In this document: one piece after another, positions 17,401-27,000 of the stretch
Numbering within the stretch: position 1 is the first letter of the stretch
Layout of the letters: each line of letters begins with the position of its first letter
Assembly (NCBI GenBank): GCA_900551235.1
Contig: URUU01000002.1
Location: 44,052-108,051 of the forward strand
Source: an uncultured Lachnospiraceae bacterium
GTDB lineage: Bacteria > Bacillota > Clostridia > Lachnospirales > Lachnospiraceae
Reading direction: 5' to 3'
Length of the DNA: 64,000 nt
Notes under the pieces: generated by a model
Databases searched by the model: none
What the model was told of the DNA's origin: nothing
Seen by the model: the letters and a program-made list of their open reading frames with translations, nothing else
Position numbers and translations under genes: made by a program

Positions 17401-17479
17401 TTGCCTTTCTATATCCACCGGTGGGCGAGATCAGAAAAGCTTCGATATTGGATTCAAACTGCTTTTCATTTTCAGTCAT
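14450..17479 (-). CDS. hsdR: Type I restriction enzyme, motor/nuclease subunit HsdR
   Basis: HsdR translocates DNA with ATP and cuts far from the recognition site. The 1009-residue protein has an N-terminal PD-(D/E)xK nuclease region with AIELKNQLTGQT near residue 155. SF2 helicase motifs follow: Walker A HSAGSGKS near 310, DEAH (IIVDEAHSSQTG) near 420, and motif III FTATP near 500, then helical C-terminal parts. It is full length for the family. It is the last gene of hsdM-hsdS-hsdR, four bases after hsdS. No interrupting stop is seen, so the system looks intact. Confidence 0.96.
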   Translation of the reverse strand: MTENEKQFESNIEAFLISPTGGYRKATDAGYTLSSGMALDIQTLVEFVKATQPVMWQRFEKQCNSDPYRKFYKCFEDAVQMDGLLSVIRHGFKHRGMDFKVCYFKPESTLNDTAVKRYEQNVCQCIRQWHYSEQNNNSVDMMLAINGIPVVAIELKNQLTGQTVDNAKLQWQYDRDQREPAFWLNHRILAYFAVDLYEAWMTTELKGTDTCFLPFNQGSGGAGNDGGAGNPQAEDDHYVTSYIWENVLQKDSLLDIIQKFISFEVKTEKKDGKNVTKKRLIFPRFHQLDVVRKLIADVRENGSGKNYLIQHSAGSGKSNSIAWTAYRLASLHNNDNEPVFTSVVIVTDRRNLDAQLQETITGFDHTLGSVCAINEKKSSKDLRDALNAGKRIIVTTLQKFPVIYEEVDDTTDKRFAIIVDEAHSSQTGSSAMKLKAALADVSDALKEYAELEGKAEDELLDDDDRLVHEMISHGKHKNLSFFAFTATPKGATLEMFGTEWQDGSYHPFHIYSMRQAIEEGFILDVLQNYTTYRTCYQIAKNTKDNPDVPQSKALKTIKKYEELHPYNIQQKSAIIVETFRNVTKQKIKGKGKMMVVTASRLAAVRYYHEIKNYLESNGYYDVEILAAFSGSVKDPDDRKEIEWTESKLNGVNESQTKQVFHDEGNILIVAEKYQTGFDEPLLHTMIVDKKLRGVKAVQTLSRLNRTHPDKQDTFIIDFVNTKEDILKAFQPFYQETSLSQEINTDLIYRTQKLLRAFKIYDDADIEKVNEIYFDEDKRKANKIQAAITNALLPIQQKYSALNQEQRYQFRKLCRTFVKWYGYITQITRMFDKQMHKEYIFCSYLAKVVPADPAMPFDLGDRVKLEYYNLEKTYEGSIGLEKEEKGVYEPAKLKKPVKMSETLSPLQQVIEKINQQYMGNFTEGDRVVITTLHEKLKNNKKLMKAAKTDGRQIFEKNIFPQLFDDAAQEAYVESTETYTKLFEDAGKYRAIMNALAQAMFDELKNGTING

Positions 17480-17482
17480 AGG

Positions 17483-18814
17483 TTATACCACCCTTCTTTT
17501 TCCTGTTACCACTTCATAAATCAGTGATTTCTTGTATGCTTCAAGGTCATTGATGAGAGATTGTTTTTCAGAGATGAGAGAATCAATCTGTTTGCACTTC
17601 GCATCTAAATAATCAACTATTGCCTGCTGTTCATTTTCAGGTGGATATGTAATATACGCATTATTAACAAAATATCCAGATACACGTTTCAACCCACCAG
17701 TTCCAGTCATTGTCGAAATACATTGATTCTTAAATACACTATTCTGCAAATAATAAAGCATAAAGTGCCTATTGATAGAATGAGTACGAATCACAAATAA
17801 CTCTGAACTGCCAAAAGCCACACCCTGCTCCAAATTTTCTGCAACAGCAATATTTCCATTTTCAAAACAAGGAGTTACTTTTGCTATAATAATATCTCCA
17901 TCCTGAAAACCAGTTAATCCCGTGCTCATATTAGATATTTTAGTTGATAACGGATTCATATATCCATTCTTCACGCAGTTCATTGGTACATAGCCAACTT
18001 CCTTTTGAGCATCATAAGCAATAATAATACCAGGATTAAAATCTGCAACATACTTTAACTTACGCATTTCCCAAGATAATGGAATTTTTCCAATCAAATC
18101 ATTTCCAGAATCTTTCATCATTCCATTGCACAGTCCTTGCAATACCGCTTTATCAATCACAGACTGTTTCAGTTTCTTATATTCATCAATACTTGCCTTT
18201 GCTTCTGCAATGATTTCGTCAATTTTGGAACAAGTTTCGTCCAAATAATCGGCAATAACCTGCTGCTCAGATAATGGTGGTAAAATAATGGTACATTGAT
18301 TCAATATTTTTTGCGTAATACTAAATAATTTAACTCCATTCACTCTTGTTTGTATTTGAGTTCTCCAAGAATCCGATTGAAACAAATAGGCAAGATATTT
18401 ATTATCTTTTGTTGATTTTAAAATTATTGTATGATATCCAGCAAATATTTTTTCATCACAATCAATATATACAGCATTGCCACACCCTTCTTTATCTTCA
18501 GATGTATCAGCTAAAATAATATCGCCTTTTGAACATAAAGAGTTTGAATTTGTTGATTTATACTCGCTAGAAACAAACCTAATAAGTCTGTCGTCCACAG
18601 ATACTCCTGTATTAAATTTTGCATGAATTTGACCATAACTGATTACTTTTTCCCCGTTTTCTGTCAAATCTGCTTTTGTAATCGGCAAGCCTTTCCCAAA
18701 CTGAAAATATCTTTTCAATGGCATACAATTCCAATTCTCAGGGATATACTTAATCCACTCAACTCCACTATCTTTCATTTCCGTTTCGGGTCTAATTACA
18801 GTTTTCATAGTCAT
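17483..18814 (-). CDS. hsdS: Type I restriction-modification specificity subunit HsdS
   Basis: HsdS sets the DNA target for both methylation and cutting. The 443-residue protein has two target-recognition domains (about 1-165 and 235-385). Each is followed by a conserved helical spacer: PPLSEQQVIADYLDETCSKI and YPPENEQQAIVDYLDAKCKQ. The repeat gives the pseudo-twofold layout of a bipartite target. The gene is visibly richer in A and T than its hsdM and hsdR neighbours, especially in the recognition domains, as expected of exchangeable domains. Its start overlaps the hsdM stop by four bases (ATGA). No inverted repeats or second hsdS copies for phase variation were seen. The target sequence cannot be predicted. 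Confidence 0.95.
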   Translation of the reverse strand: MTMKTVIRPETEMKDSGVEWIKYIPENWNCMPLKRYFQFGKGLPITKADLTENGEKVISYGQIHAKFNTGVSVDDRLIRFVSSEYKSTNSNSLCSKGDIILADTSEDKEGCGNAVYIDCDEKIFAGYHTIILKSTKDNKYLAYLFQSDSWRTQIQTRVNGVKLFSITQKILNQCTIILPPLSEQQVIADYLDETCSKIDEIIAEAKASIDEYKKLKQSVIDKAVLQGLCNGMMKDSGNDLIGKIPLSWEMRKLKYVADFNPGIIIAYDAQKEVGYVPMNCVKNGYMNPLSTKISNMSTGLTGFQDGDIIIAKVTPCFENGNIAVAENLEQGVAFGSSELFVIRTHSINRHFMLYYLQNSVFKNQCISTMTGTGGLKRVSGYFVNNAYITYPPENEQQAIVDYLDAKCKQIDSLISEKQSLINDLEAYKKSLIYEVVTGKRRVV

Positions 18815-20592
18815 TCACCCCCGAACAAATCATGCAATTTTGCCATCAAACTCTTTTCGTATGCTTCAATACGTGCTATGATTTTTTCTGATGGCTCAAT
18901 CTGCCTGTATTCATAAAATGTTCTGGTGAACGGAATTTCATATCCTACTTTTGTTTTGGCTTTGTCAATCCATGCCTGCGGATTATATGGAATGACCTCA
19001 CGTTCAAAGTAAGCATCAATATCTTCTGCAAGTGGTACATTTTCTGTATCACGCTTTGATGTATCAGCTACCGGTTTCTTTTTCTTCATGATAACATTGC
19101 CGTCTTCATCCAGCTGCGGTGTTTCTACTACAATCTTGTTATATCCAAGTTCAACAGCATCCATGACTTTGCTCTTTACAACGATTGCATTGTCATTTTC
19201 ATCTACACCATTGTATGTACCATCTGCATAAGCACCATACGCTTTAATAATCAAATCACGGCAGGCCTTTGTAATATCTACGTTCTTTGAACCGATATTT
19301 TTACGTCTTGCTGAACAACAGGCAGATGCATCAATCAACTGTACTTTGCCCTGATGTGTGACAGGCTTATTTTTCATCACAATCCAGATATAGGTTGCAA
19401 TACCTGTGTTGTAAAAAGCATTGTTTGGCAACTGTACAATCGCATCCAGCCAGTCATTTTCGATTAAATATCTGCGAATCTCAGAAGGACCGCTCCCTGC
19501 ATCACCATTGAATAAAGATGAACCGTTCTGGATAATTGCCATCTGACCATCATCTTTTAACTTTGCAAGACCGTTCAGCATGAACAGAAGCTGTCCATCA
19601 CCTTTTGCCGGCAGTCCCGGTGCAAATCTTCCTGCCGTACCTTTCTTAAATTCAGCTGTAACCTCTTTTTCCTCTCGTTTCCAGGGAATACCAAACGGTG
19701 GATTACTGATAATATAATCAAATTTATATCCGCTGAACTTGTCATCTGACAGAGTATCACCGAACTGCATATTGTTAGGGTCTCCGCCACGGATAAGCAT
19801 ATCAGCCTTTGCAATACCGAATGTAAATGGATTGAACTCCTGACCAAACACAGTAACATCTGCATCCGCATCCATCTGCTTCAATCTTTCTTCCATACAG
19901 GTAAGCATCTGAGATGTTCCCATCGTCATATCATAGACGGTCTTTGAAATGCCGTCTCCTGTAAATGCGGATTCATCACCAGCTACAAGAAGATCACTCA
20001 TCAGATAGATGATGTCACGGCTTGTGAAGTGTGCTCCTGCTTCTTCGTTATACGATTCAGAAAATCTGCGAACAAGATTTTCAAACACATATCCCATATC
20101 AACAGCACTGATTTTCTCAGGTGAAAAATCGCCCTTATCTGTACAGAAATCAGAGATTACCTGATACAGAAGACCTGCTTCTTCCATGTGCTTGATCTGA
20201 GAATCAAAATCCATGCGTGCAAGAATATCCTGTACGTTATCAGAAAATCCATTCAGATATGCCTTAAAATTATCCACAATATTTTCCGGATCAGCAATCA
20301 ATGTCCTGAATGTAAATGGACTTGTATTGTAAAACTGATAACCTGATGCTTTACGCAAAAACCCATCTTTTACAGCCAGTTTTTCCACTTTCTTATATGT
20401 ATCAAGAACTGCCTGATGTGTTGGCAGCAAACAATCATGAAAACGCTTAATTACGGTCATCGGTAAAATAACCAGACCATATTCATGCGGTTTGTATGCT
20501 CCTACAAGGTCATCTGCAACAGACCATACAAGAGCTGCTGTATCATTGGCATTTTTACCAACGCTTGTAATTAACTCATCACCATTCGCCAT
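18811..20592 (-). CDS. hsdM: Type I restriction-modification methyltransferase subunit HsdM
   Basis: HsdM methylates adenine at N6. The 593-residue protein has the helical HsdM N domain (about 1-160) and then GAHFTSRDIIYLM, a standard entry to the methyltransferase domain. Motif IV is NPPFG (IISNPPFGIPW, near 300), the adenine-N6 signature. Motif I, the SAM site, reads VYDMTMGTSQML rather than the usual DPxxGTGG form; as the gene is otherwise intact, this is likely a subfamily variant. GAGGAG ahead of ATG 20592 supports the start. It is the first gene of the operon and lies behind a clear promoter about 190 bases upstream. Confidence 0.95.
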   Translation of the reverse strand: MANGDELITSVGKNANDTAALVWSVADDLVGAYKPHEYGLVILPMTVIKRFHDCLLPTHQAVLDTYKKVEKLAVKDGFLRKASGYQFYNTSPFTFRTLIADPENIVDNFKAYLNGFSDNVQDILARMDFDSQIKHMEEAGLLYQVISDFCTDKGDFSPEKISAVDMGYVFENLVRRFSESYNEEAGAHFTSRDIIYLMSDLLVAGDESAFTGDGISKTVYDMTMGTSQMLTCMEERLKQMDADADVTVFGQEFNPFTFGIAKADMLIRGGDPNNMQFGDTLSDDKFSGYKFDYIISNPPFGIPWKREEKEVTAEFKKGTAGRFAPGLPAKGDGQLLFMLNGLAKLKDDGQMAIIQNGSSLFNGDAGSGPSEIRRYLIENDWLDAIVQLPNNAFYNTGIATYIWIVMKNKPVTHQGKVQLIDASACCSARRKNIGSKNVDITKACRDLIIKAYGAYADGTYNGVDENDNAIVVKSKVMDAVELGYNKIVVETPQLDEDGNVIMKKKKPVADTSKRDTENVPLAEDIDAYFEREVIPYNPQAWIDKAKTKVGYEIPFTRTFYEYRQIEPSEKIIARIEAYEKSLMAKLHDLFGGE

Positions 20593-20703
20593 TCTTATTT
20601 TCTCCTCATTTTTCGTATAATAATAATTCGCAAATTTTATTGTATAACCGCATTATTTATAAACAAATAAAGACTCTTCTTCATTCATTACTAACTTATT
20701 TTT

Positions 20704-20719
20704 ACAACGAATACGTTGT
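20704..20719. promoter_or_regulatory. Perfect inverted repeat in the hsdM leader
   Basis: ACAACG-AATA-CGTTGT forms a 6-base perfect palindrome between the hsd promoter and hsdM. It could be an operator or an RNA hairpin within the roughly 190-base leader. No function can be assigned. Confidence 0.35.
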
Positions 20720-20785
20720 CACTGTGCCCCAGTACAGAATCATTTTGTCTCACAGTATTTTTGTTACATTTACGTATTATTTAAC

Positions 20786-20814
20786 ATTATATCTAACATA
20801 TATACATTTTTCAA
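20786..20814 (-). promoter_or_regulatory. hsdMSR promoter
   Basis: On the minus strand TTGAAA (20809-20814), 17 bases, TATAAT (20786-20791). The transcript would start near 20779 and leave a leader of about 190 bases. Apart from this promoter and the palindrome at 20704-20719, nothing else was recognised in 20593-20964. Confidence 0.8.
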
Positions 20815-20964
20815 GATAACTACACTTTCTTAAATCGAATTAAAAATCTTGTCATCAAAAAAGCCTCTCGCCCTCTGGATTTTTCAATCCAAAAGTACTA
20901 CAATATTCATATGCCAGACTCTGGCTTCTTCATTTTCAATCTACATTGTAAAGAAGGTGTTTTT

Positions 20965-21750
20965 ATGACTCGTTATTATGTCTCGCATTATTTTGATTTT
21001 AAAAACATTGGCATTTTTATGCTGGTTTCGCTGATCGGACTGGTGGCTGTCCTTGCGGTCGTGCTGATCACAGCCAAACTGCAGATGCGCAGGCGTCTGA
21101 ACTATGACCGGCTAAATGAACGTGATGTTGCTGAACTGACCAGATCGCACCGCATCCGGAAGATCGGCATGATCGAAAGCTTCTTTGAAATGACATTTTC
21201 CAGTACTTCGGTGCTTCTGTTTCTTTCGCTTTACTATATTATTGACGCAAGGATTCCGCAGGCATTTTTTTACTGGAACAAATATCAGGACGTGATCCTG
21301 CTGCTTTTTTTGATTCTGTCCGTATTTTTCACCGGATGGCTGGATCGCTTTTTTGTATCTCTTGAATATCTTTCTCCGGATCAGAAATCTTCCGTGCGTC
21401 TGGTTTCTTCTTTTTATATTATTCTAATTCTGATGTACATAAAATTTATCTATGACGATTCGAATTATGATGCACTGATCCTGTACTTTGTTTCTCTTGC
21501 GATCGGCCGTTTTGTCTACTTTGATTTTACGGTAGAAGATTTTGTCAGCACCCTGCAAAAACTGGTTCACAATCTCTACCTTCTGATCCTGATGGGCTGC
21601 TACTCCGGCTTTGTCTGCTGGTTCGGTTTTCACGTCGGCTTTTTGCTGACTTCAAACGGTGTCATTGTCAGCACACTGCTCGCACATCTGTTTATGGATG
21701 CTTCGATCTTCATTCTGGACCGCACCAGACTGATCCGTTTTGTACTCTGA
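20965..21750 (+). CDS. Membrane protein of unknown function, about seven membrane segments
   Basis: The 261-residue protein is not recognised. It has a first membrane helix near residues 15-38, a basic cytoplasmic segment (KLQMRRRLNYDRLNER), and then about six more hydrophobic helices, ending in a basic RTRLIRFVL. There is no signal peptide or known motif. The start was set at ATG 20965 because AAGGTG lies six bases upstream; ATG codons further 5' have no ribosome site. It stands alone between the divergent hsd operon and a terminator. The region just ahead has no clear promoter. Confidence 0.7.
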   Translation: MTRYYVSHYFDFKNIGIFMLVSLIGLVAVLAVVLITAKLQMRRRLNYDRLNERDVAELTRSHRIRKIGMIESFFEMTFSSTSVLLFLSLYYIIDARIPQAFFYWNKYQDVILLLFLILSVFFTGWLDRFFVSLEYLSPDQKSSVRLVSSFYIILILMYIKFIYDDSNYDALILYFVSLAIGRFVYFDFTVEDFVSTLQKLVHNLYLLILMGCYSGFVCWFGFHVGFLLTSNGVIVSTLLAHLFMDASIFILDRTRLIRFVL

Positions 21751-21778
21751 CAAAACATGATCGCAAAGCTATAACAAC

Positions 21779-21830
21779 AAATCCCCCGCAAAGAGCATGC
21801 CGGAAACTCTTTGCAGGGGATTTTTCTTTC
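21779..21830. terminator. Strong bidirectional terminator
   Basis: ATCCCCCGCAAAGAG pairs with CTCTTTGCAGGGGAT around an 11-base loop, with one mismatch and T-runs on both sides. It serves the convergent membrane-protein gene and the RelA/SpoT-domain gene. Confidence 0.9.
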
Positions 21831-21836
21831 TTATCC

Positions 21837-22826
21837 TCAGTCGATCAGATCATTCTGGAAACGTGACAAATGCTCATACGGCAGGATCAGTCTGCCATGG
21901 TAAAGTCCGCAGCCGTCGTTGATCAGACTCTTGCTCATCGCCGTGAACATATTGACATCTATTTTCGTCAGATCCAGATTCAGAAGCTTCATACCTCTTT
22001 CGTAGGCCTCATCAAAATAGATGCATTCGCCTTTCGGGATCGCATCTCGCTGAATGCGTTCCTTTTCCTGGCGTTTTTCGTATTCCAGATGATTCGCCGG
22101 GCCAATCTCAGCAATGTCATCCATCCGCTTGGTACGCAGCTGCAGTTCCATATAGCTTCTGGAACTGTTATCATAAAAAGTAATATGAAGTGACTGATAA
22201 CCATTCTGGCTTCTGTTACATACATAATCACGATAGTATGGCTTTACTTCATCATTTAAGAGCGGTGAAGTGCTGAACTTGACTCCGTTTGCATCTTCTG
22301 CATCAAATCCACGTTCCTCGAGAAATCCCGGCAGGGCATTGGCGATCTCATAGAGACACTTCAGCTCCTCCGTTTCCAGGTCTTCGCCTGGTTTTAAGTG
22401 ACATTTCGGCATACAGATCACAATACGGTATGCGATAAAATCACGGAAACAGCTCAGGCGGCTTTTAAGCTTGTTCACCGACGGATACTTTCCATATTTT
22501 GTATAGTAGTCATAAATATATGAGACAATATAGCCGTTAAATTTCTCCTCCGCACGGAGCAGCGACTTGATCCTTCCTTTAAATGTGAACGCAAGATATG
22601 GATATTGTTTTGCCATATATTTGTAAAATTCCCGTATCTGCTGCGACTGTGCGGTAAGGAAATCGTTATGCTCCAGCAAGCCTTTGATCAGGATCAGAAA
22701 ATTGCTGTGTGCCATATCAATCTCGTTATGATTTTTTCTTGCCTCTTTTCGAAGTGCATCCGTATACTGCTGCAGAATCCGAAAAATCGTATCCCCGGAA
22801 TATAAATAGTCATTTAAAGTAATCAT
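21837..22826 (-). CDS. RelA/SpoT-domain (p)ppGpp synthetase-like protein
   Basis: The 329-residue protein has a RelA/SpoT nucleotidyltransferase domain (about 70-245), the core that makes (p)ppGpp from GTP/GDP and ATP. Family features are FRDFIAYRIV near 127-136, NGYQSLHITF near 207-216 (usual NGYxSLH), and ELQLRTKRMDDIAEIGPANH near 226-245 (usual xQIRTxxMxxxAExGxAxH). There is no HD hydrolase domain, TGS or ACT domain, so it is not a bifunctional Rel. It is longer than the usual small alarmone synthetases (about 200-260), with extra N- and C-terminal parts. Whether it makes ppGpp, pGpp or (p)ppApp cannot be told. It ends at a shared bidirectional terminator. Confidence 0.85.
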   Translation of the reverse strand: MITLNDYLYSGDTIFRILQQYTDALRKEARKNHNEIDMAHSNFLILIKGLLEHNDFLTAQSQQIREFYKYMAKQYPYLAFTFKGRIKSLLRAEEKFNGYIVSYIYDYYTKYGKYPSVNKLKSRLSCFRDFIAYRIVICMPKCHLKPGEDLETEELKCLYEIANALPGFLEERGFDAEDANGVKFSTSPLLNDEVKPYYRDYVCNRSQNGYQSLHITFYDNSSRSYMELQLRTKRMDDIAEIGPANHLEYEKRQEKERIQRDAIPKGECIYFDEAYERGMKLLNLDLTKIDVNMFTAMSKSLINDGCGLYHGRLILPYEHLSRFQNDLID

Positions 22827-22988
22827 TTATTTCTCCTAAATTTTCAATGATGCCAGCAAAACAATTCGCAGGCATCCTGTTCTTATCTGGTATTTCGTGT
22901 CTGGTATCTGGATGCCCTGTTATGTGTTCCCGGCATCTTCGTCTGTCTTATTCTAACAGAATTTCTTCATCCGGTCAAAGAAATTTGC

Positions 22989-23017
22989 TTGTCAGAAATC
23001 GGAACAAAGCGTATAAT
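22989..23017 (+). promoter_or_regulatory. yitT promoter
   Basis: TTGTCA (22989-22994), 17 bases, TATAAT (23012-23017), about 87 bases ahead of the gene. The rest of 22827-23103 shows nothing recognised. Confidence 0.8.
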
Positions 23018-23103
23018 AGGGTGCTGCTTGTGAAAGCAGTTTCTGCAACAAACGGTTATGAACAAAAAAACATTCTGTATTCATACAAATGAGGAGGATT
23101 TCT

Positions 23104-23979
23104 ATGGAACCAAACAAGGAAAACGCATCTTCCGTTTCCCACACTCTAAAAGAATATAGCGTGATCACACTCGCTGTTCTGATCATGGACATCGGTATTT
23201 ATGTTTTTAAATTTCCAAATAACTTTTCTTTCGGCGGTGTGTCCGGAATGGCCGTTGTATTTTCAAATTTCCTGCCGTTCAGTGCTTCCGTGATCAACCT
23301 GTTTATCAATCTGGTACTTCTGGTTGTCGGTTTCGCTTTTCTTGGAAAGAACTTCGGACTGAAAACCGCCTACGTCACGGTACTTTCTTCGGTACTGCTG
23401 AATATTTTCGAGCATCTCTTCCCGATGTCCGGGCCGCTGACCAACCAGATTTCACTGGAACTCTGTTTTGCGATCCTGCTTCCGGCGATCGCCGCTGCCC
23501 TGCTCTTTTTTGAGAATGCTTCCGGCGGCGGAACGGACATCATCGCCATGATCATCAAAAAATACTCCACGATGAACATTTCCACTGCTCTTCTGCTCTG
23601 TGATCTGATCATCGTCATCCTCTCGTTCTTTGTCTTTGATATTCTGACCGGACTTTGTTCGATTCTTGGCCTGATGGCAAAAACACTGGTTATCGACAAA
23701 TCCATCGAACGCATGAAGCTGAACAAATTTTTTACGATCGTGTGCGATCATCCGGAGCCAATCTGTGATTTTATCACCGAAGAACTCGATCACAGTGCAA
23801 CGACTTATCATGCCGAAGGAGCCTACTCTCATACACAGCGAACGGTCATTTTAACGGTTGTCGATGTCAAACAGGCCATTTTGCTTCAGCGTTTTATCCG
23901 TAAAAATGAACCAACTGCTTTTATCACCGTTACCAAAAGCAGTGAAATCATCGGAAAAGGATTTTCCAATTATATTTAA
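23104..23979 (+). CDS. YitT family membrane protein (DUF161/DUF2179)
   Basis: The 291-residue protein has about five to six membrane helices (residues 20-190) of the YitT type. These include GGVSGMAVVFSNF near the first loop and ENASGGGTDIIAMI near 140. A soluble DUF2179 domain follows (about 205-290), beginning near RMKLNKFFTIV and ending KSSEIIGKGFSNYI. YitT proteins are widespread in Firmicutes, and their transported substrate is not established. GAGGAGG six bases ahead of ATG 23104 sets the start. It is a single-gene unit with its own promoter and a shared terminator. Confidence 0.9.
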   Translation: MEPNKENASSVSHTLKEYSVITLAVLIMDIGIYVFKFPNNFSFGGVSGMAVVFSNFLPFSASVINLFINLVLLVVGFAFLGKNFGLKTAYVTVLSSVLLNIFEHLFPMSGPLTNQISLELCFAILLPAIAAALLFFENASGGGTDIIAMIIKKYSTMNISTALLLCDLIIVILSFFVFDILTGLCSILGLMAKTLVIDKSIERMKLNKFFTIVCDHPEPICDFITEELDHSATTYHAEGAYSHTQRTVILTVVDVKQAILLQRFIRKNEPTAFITVTKSSEIIGKGFSNYI

Positions 23980-24015
23980 TTTTTCCATACTGTCCAGGAC
24001 TTTTCTGCTATACTT

Positions 24016-24066
24016 AAAAAGGAGCATTGCCCCAGATGATTTCTCATCTGAAGCAACGCTCCTTTT
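24016..24066. terminator. Bidirectional terminator between yitT and the GH3 gene
   Basis: AAAAGGAGC-TTGC pairs with GCAA-GCTCCTTTT, with an inner CAGATGA/TCATCTG hairpin. A-rich and T-rich flanks let it work in both directions. Confidence 0.85.
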
Positions 24067-24089
24067 CTCACTTTTATGAAAGATGGTCT

Positions 24090-27000
24090 TTATTTGATCT
24101 TTGCTGTTCTCTTTGCTGCAGAATATTTGGTGTAAACTTTCTTACCGTTGATAGTCTTGAATGCTCTTACACGTACATAGTATCTGCTGCCTTTTTTCAG
24201 CTTCTTCAGAGTCGCTTTTGTTGTCTTTGTTGTAACTTTCTTTGCACTCTTGAAGTTTGCTTTCTTAGAGTACTGTACCTGATATCCTTCTGCTCCGGTT
24301 ACTTTCTTGATGGTTACGACTGCGGATTTCTTCTTAGCCGTTACTTTTCTGACCGTTCCCTTCTTAGCTGTGAATACGTTCTTGTCAAGGCTTGCTTTTG
24401 CTGCGGCTGCTTCTGCTTTCGCTGCATCTGCTTCTGCTTTTGCTGCTTTTGCTGCGGCTTCTGCATCTGCTTTTGCTTTTTCTGCTTTTGCAATCTGTTC
24501 CTGAGCTGCTGCAGAATTTACCTTGGACTGGTGTTTTGCATCTTCCAGTTCTTTCTTTGTATCTTCTACAACTTTCTGTGCTTTATTCTGCGCCAGAACT
24601 GCTTTTGCAGATTTTGCTTCTGCTGCTGTCACTGCATCATCACTGGTTGCCAGTTTGTCCAGCATGTTTTCAAATACTGCACTCTTTGCGATAACATTCA
24701 GCATGTTGACCGCGGATTTCTGCAGATCGCCAAGTCTTAAAGTTTTATCTGTATTCAACGCTTTCAGGATATTATCAACGTTTCCACCAGGCATTTCACA
24801 GTCATTTCCTGCCCACATCAGCAGTCCCTGTACGTTTTTGCCTGCATTTACACCGTTTACACGACCTACAGAATACCAGTCTGTCATTACAAAGCCTTCG
24901 AATCCCCATTCGTCTCTCAGCATCGTTGTCAGCAGACCATAGTTTTCAAAGGTCGGATAGCCATTTACCATGTTGTAGGAGCTCATGATGTAATCCGGCT
25001 GAGCTTCTTTTACGCCAATTTCAAAGCCTTTCAGGTAGATCTCTCTTGCTGCTCTTTCAGATACAACAGAGTTGCTTCCCATACGCTGCTGTTCCTGGTT
25101 GTTGAATGCGAAGTGTTTCAGGGTAACACCGATTCCTGAGTAAGTTCCGTCTGCTTTTGTCTGAACACCTTTTGTCTCAGCGGCTGCTGCTTCACCGGAG
25201 ATCAGCGGATCTTCTGAGTAGTACTCAAAGTTACGTCCACAAAGCGGATTTCTGTGGATGTTCATGCCAGGAGCAAGCCAGGATGTAACACCATACTCCA
25301 GCATTTCTTCACCTACTGCACGACCTACTTCTTCGATGACAGTCGGATCCCAGGCCTGTGCCAGCAGAGTACCGATTGGCATTGCTGTACAGTACTGATA
25401 ATATTTGGTTCCGGTTGTTGTATACAGGCTGGTTCCTTTTGCAACTTCTGCATTGTATTCTGCTTCGTTTGCAAATTTAATCTCTGTGTATGTTGTTCCG
25501 AACCAGCTGTATGTTCCGGTATAATAAGTCTTGTTTGCATCAAATTTTGCATCGGTCGGAACGAGATCATACATAATGTACTCGTTTGTGATACGGATAC
25601 CTGCAGGTCCATCGGAAAGTACGATGTTCGGGATGTATCTGGAGTTGTACAGGTTGCTTGTGGTCTCACCGGCTGCTCCGTATACGGAATCTGCCTGAGA
25701 ACCGATGACTGCTGAACTTGATGTTCCTGCGGAAAGTCCGTTGTAGGTACCGCCTTCTACCAGGTCAGCCAGCTCTGTGCTGCTCATGTTCGCTGCCAGC
25801 TCCTCCATCGTGAGTTTGCCGTTTACAACGTCCACCAGGGTAGCATCTTTTGCTGCTTTCACGTTTTTCTTTGTTTCTTTGTCCAGAGCTGCATTTTTAC
25901 TGTAGGCATTAGAATCTGTCGTTGTATCTTCACTGATGTAAGAAGTTACTTTTCCGTCTGTGTAATCATGTGTCTCTGTTTTTCCAAAGCCGGAAGCTGA
26001 CAGGCTTAAGGAAGCTTTTGCTGCACTCAAACCGTCTGTAGTCGGTGTGATGCCGGTGCCATATCCCTTTGATTTCTCATCCAGGATATCCATCTTGTAA
26101 GCTCCGCCTTTTGCTACGACATGATCAGCAGTATAAGTACCTGCCTGCATCTTGTCTTTTGTCATTCCCAGGGCATTTGCAGCTTTTTCGGTAACAACAT
26201 CTTTGTCCAGACTGATGTCAGCCGCTTCTACGGTATTTCTGGAGCTGTTACCTACGCGGATCTTGTAAGTACCGTCCTCCAGTACGTACTGCTCTTTGTT
26301 TTCATCGTAGCTTGCCATCTCATCCGTGCCAAAGGAGATATTTACCGCTTTCGTTTCACCCGGTTTTACTTCGACTTTCTGATATGCTGCCAGTTCCTGA
26401 TATGGTTTGTCCAGATCACCTGCCGGTGCGGAGAAGTAAACTTCTACGACTTCCTTACCGGTAACAGCACCTGTATTGGTAACATTTGCCACTACATCAA
26501 TGGTATCTGCATCTGCCTGTACGGATTTTACTTCGATATCAAAATCGGTATAGGACTCGCCGTAACCAAATTCATAAGCTACCTTCTTGCCAAAGGTATC
26601 AAAATAACGATAGCCTACATAAATATCGTCATTATAAACTTCTTCTGCTGTTGCTGCCGTGTTTGCTGCATTGCTTTCTTCTGTTGTTTCTCCGTCTTTA
26701 TGCACTGCATCGTTCCAGGAGAATGCCGCAGATGATGGATAATCGTTGTAATCCACTGCCCAGGTATCCGTCAGCTTACCGGATGGATTGACTTCGCCGT
26801 TCAGGATCTGAACCAGAGCACGTCCGCCGTTCATACCTGCCTGAGACATCAGTACCAGAGAATCCAGTCCTTCGATCTTACCGCGGTTCAGGGAATCGTT
26901 TGCTGCGTATCCGCCTTTGCCGTTGAAGAAGTTCGTATCAATGATTCCTCCTGTGTTCAGGACTACAACTACGTTTTTAAATTTCTGTCCCAGCAGTTTC

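Noticed and set aside
17483..18814. Phase-variable specificity locus
   Set aside because: No second hsdS, invertase or long inverted repeats were seen within or beside the gene.
24027..24740. Cysteine-rich plus-strand frame of 237 codons
   Set aside because: Antisense of the Ala/Lys-rich tail of the GH3 gene; the low-complexity translation is a by-product.
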